Of a stretch of DNA of 64,000 nt, positions 63,409 through 64,000 are shown in pieces; positions within the stretch are counted from its first letter, which is position 1; each line of letters begins with the position of its first letter. The translations under genes were made by a program, and so were the position numbers. The DNA is from CAZMSQ01 sp964569025 (lineage in GTDB: Bacteria > Bacteroidota > Bacteroidia > Chitinophagales > Saprospiraceae): NCBI GenBank assembly GCA_964569025.1, contig CAZMSQ010000011.1, positions 1 to 64,000 of the forward strand. Direction: 5' to 3'. The notes below the pieces were generated by a model. The model was not told where the DNA came from and ran no database searches. It worked only from the letters and a program-made list of their open reading frames with translations.

Positions 63409-64000
63409 TTAGGCTGGATCTCCGGCTGACCAGCGCAACAAGGCAGAGCCCCAGGTAAACCCGCTGCCAAATGCAGCAAGACAAACCAGATCTCCATCTT
63501 TCACCGCACCTGACTCCCAGGCCTCACACAAAGCAATTGGGACAGAGGCAGCTGTGGTATTCCCATACTTCTGAATATTGTTCCACACCTGACTGTCACT
63601 CAGACCCAATCGCTTCTGGACAAACTGGCTGATCCGCAAATTGGCCTGATGGGGCACCAGCATATCAATGTCTGAAGGCTGAAGACCTGTTTTTGTCAGA
63701 GCTTCCATAATGACCTCCGGAAATTTCTGCACCGCCATTTTGAAGACAAACTGACCGTCCATATTCGGAAAAAGCTGACCGTGATCCAGCATGTGCTGCG
63801 TGACAAACAAACTTCCATGCTCCGCCTCCGGGTATCCAAACTCAACGGGCTCTCCCATTTTGTCAAAATGAACGCCGCTGTGAGAACCCGGATTGATCAT
63901 GGCCAGCTTTTCAGCATACGTGCCATCTGCGTGAAGGTGGGTTGTGAGAATACTGCCTTGACCCTCAGCAGCTGGTTGCAAGACTACAGCACCGGCACCA
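63409..64000 (-). CDS. fabH: 3-oxoacyl-ACP synthase III, 5' end outside the window
   Basis: The visible 3' part is about 197 codons and continues past base 64000. Family residues present: the catalytic His in MLVPHQANLRI and the Asn in YGNTTAASVPIAL, with GDLVCLAAFGSGFTWGSALLRW near the end. The catalytic Cys would be further upstream, outside the window. FabH condenses acetyl-CoA with malonyl-ACP to start fatty acid synthesis. The stop is 36 bases from the converging alpha/beta hydrolase stop. Confidence 0.92.
   Translation of the reverse strand, partial: GAGAVVLQPAAEGQGSILTTHLHADGTYAEKLAMINPGSHSGVHFDKMGEPVEFGYPEAEHGSLFVTQHMLDHGQLFPNMDGQFVFKMAVQKFPEVIMEALTKTGLQPSDIDMLVPHQANLRISQFVQKRLGLSDSQVWNNIQKYGNTTAASVPIALCEAWESGAVKDGDLVCLAAFGSGFTWGSALLRWSAGDPA

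Noticed and set aside
1..64000. tRNA, rRNA and tmRNA genes
   Set aside because: Scanned by eye for T-arm motifs and rRNA core sequences; none was found. A covariance-model search would be decisive.

Overview
The window is about 64 kb of a Bacteroidota chromosome, most likely from a free-living, aerobic or micro-aerobic relative of the Saprospiria/Chitinophagia (the class is a guess; the phylum is well supported). The phylum call rests on many type IX secretion (T9SS) parts and substrates, a long-form NusB, DUF3810, DUF4397 and MbnP families, and a repeated TAnnTTTG promoter -7 element a few tens of bases upstream of many starts. Two runs of exactly 100 N (49258-49357 and 54726-54825) show a scaffolded draft. 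No tRNA, rRNA, CRISPR array, transposase, integrase or phage gene was seen.

Layout. 1-3 kb: a truncated membrane-protein gene, folP, a small membrane protein and a PorP/SprF-like outer membrane protein, all on the minus strand. 3-8 kb: a giant T9SS type B surface protein with SprB repeats, whose usual partner is the adjacent PorP/SprF. 8-12.4 kb: nusB, converging on a secreted protein of about 1040 residues that is mostly charged coiled coil. 12.5-14.4 kb: a glucosaminidase and a 3-hydroxyacyl-CoA dehydrogenase. 14.4-21.1 kb: a tightly packed minus-strand run of seven genes: terC-like, doxX-like, apbE, a leucine-rich-repeat protein, a DnaQ-like exonuclease, an MbnP-like lipoprotein and a di-heme MauG/MbnH-like peroxidase. 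21.2-26 kb: a SulP transporter, a DUF962 membrane protein, murQ, a DUF2461 protein and a BadF-type sugar kinase, with a strong palindromic element at 25.1 kb that recurs at 54.45 kb. 26-29.2 kb: sdaA and a cluster of three rhodaneses with a Tll0287-like c-type heme protein. 29.4-35 kb: Hsp20, a universal stress protein, a damaged small gene, a glycosyltransferase and cytochrome bd oxidase, a set that suggests low-oxygen or stress physiology. 35-41 kb: DUF3810, a LigT-like protein, recQ and a PorE-like TPR/propeller/OmpA lipoprotein. 41-49.5 kb: a secreted sugar-dehydrogenase-like protein, a small lipoprotein, an RsmF-like methyltransferase, a sodium:alanine symporter and yidC (interrupted by a gap). 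49.7-54 kb: a T9SS substrate made of twelve DUF4397 modules. 54-58 kb: a DUF3293 protein, ubiD (interrupted by a spurious gap) and ffh. 58-64 kb: a TonB-dependent receptor, a secreted agmatine/peptidylarginine deiminase with a T9SS tail, an alpha/beta hydrolase and the 3' part of fabH.

How the genes fit together. The strongest theme is protein export and cell-surface display: YidC and Ffh serve the inner membrane, PorP/SprF and the PorE-like protein serve the T9SS, and at least four large cargo proteins carry type A or type B tails. The second theme is extracytoplasmic redox and metal chemistry: MauG/MbnH with MbnP, ApbE, Tll0287-like heme protein, rhodaneses and cytochrome bd. The third is cell-wall sugar recycling (MurQ, BadF kinase, glucosaminidase).
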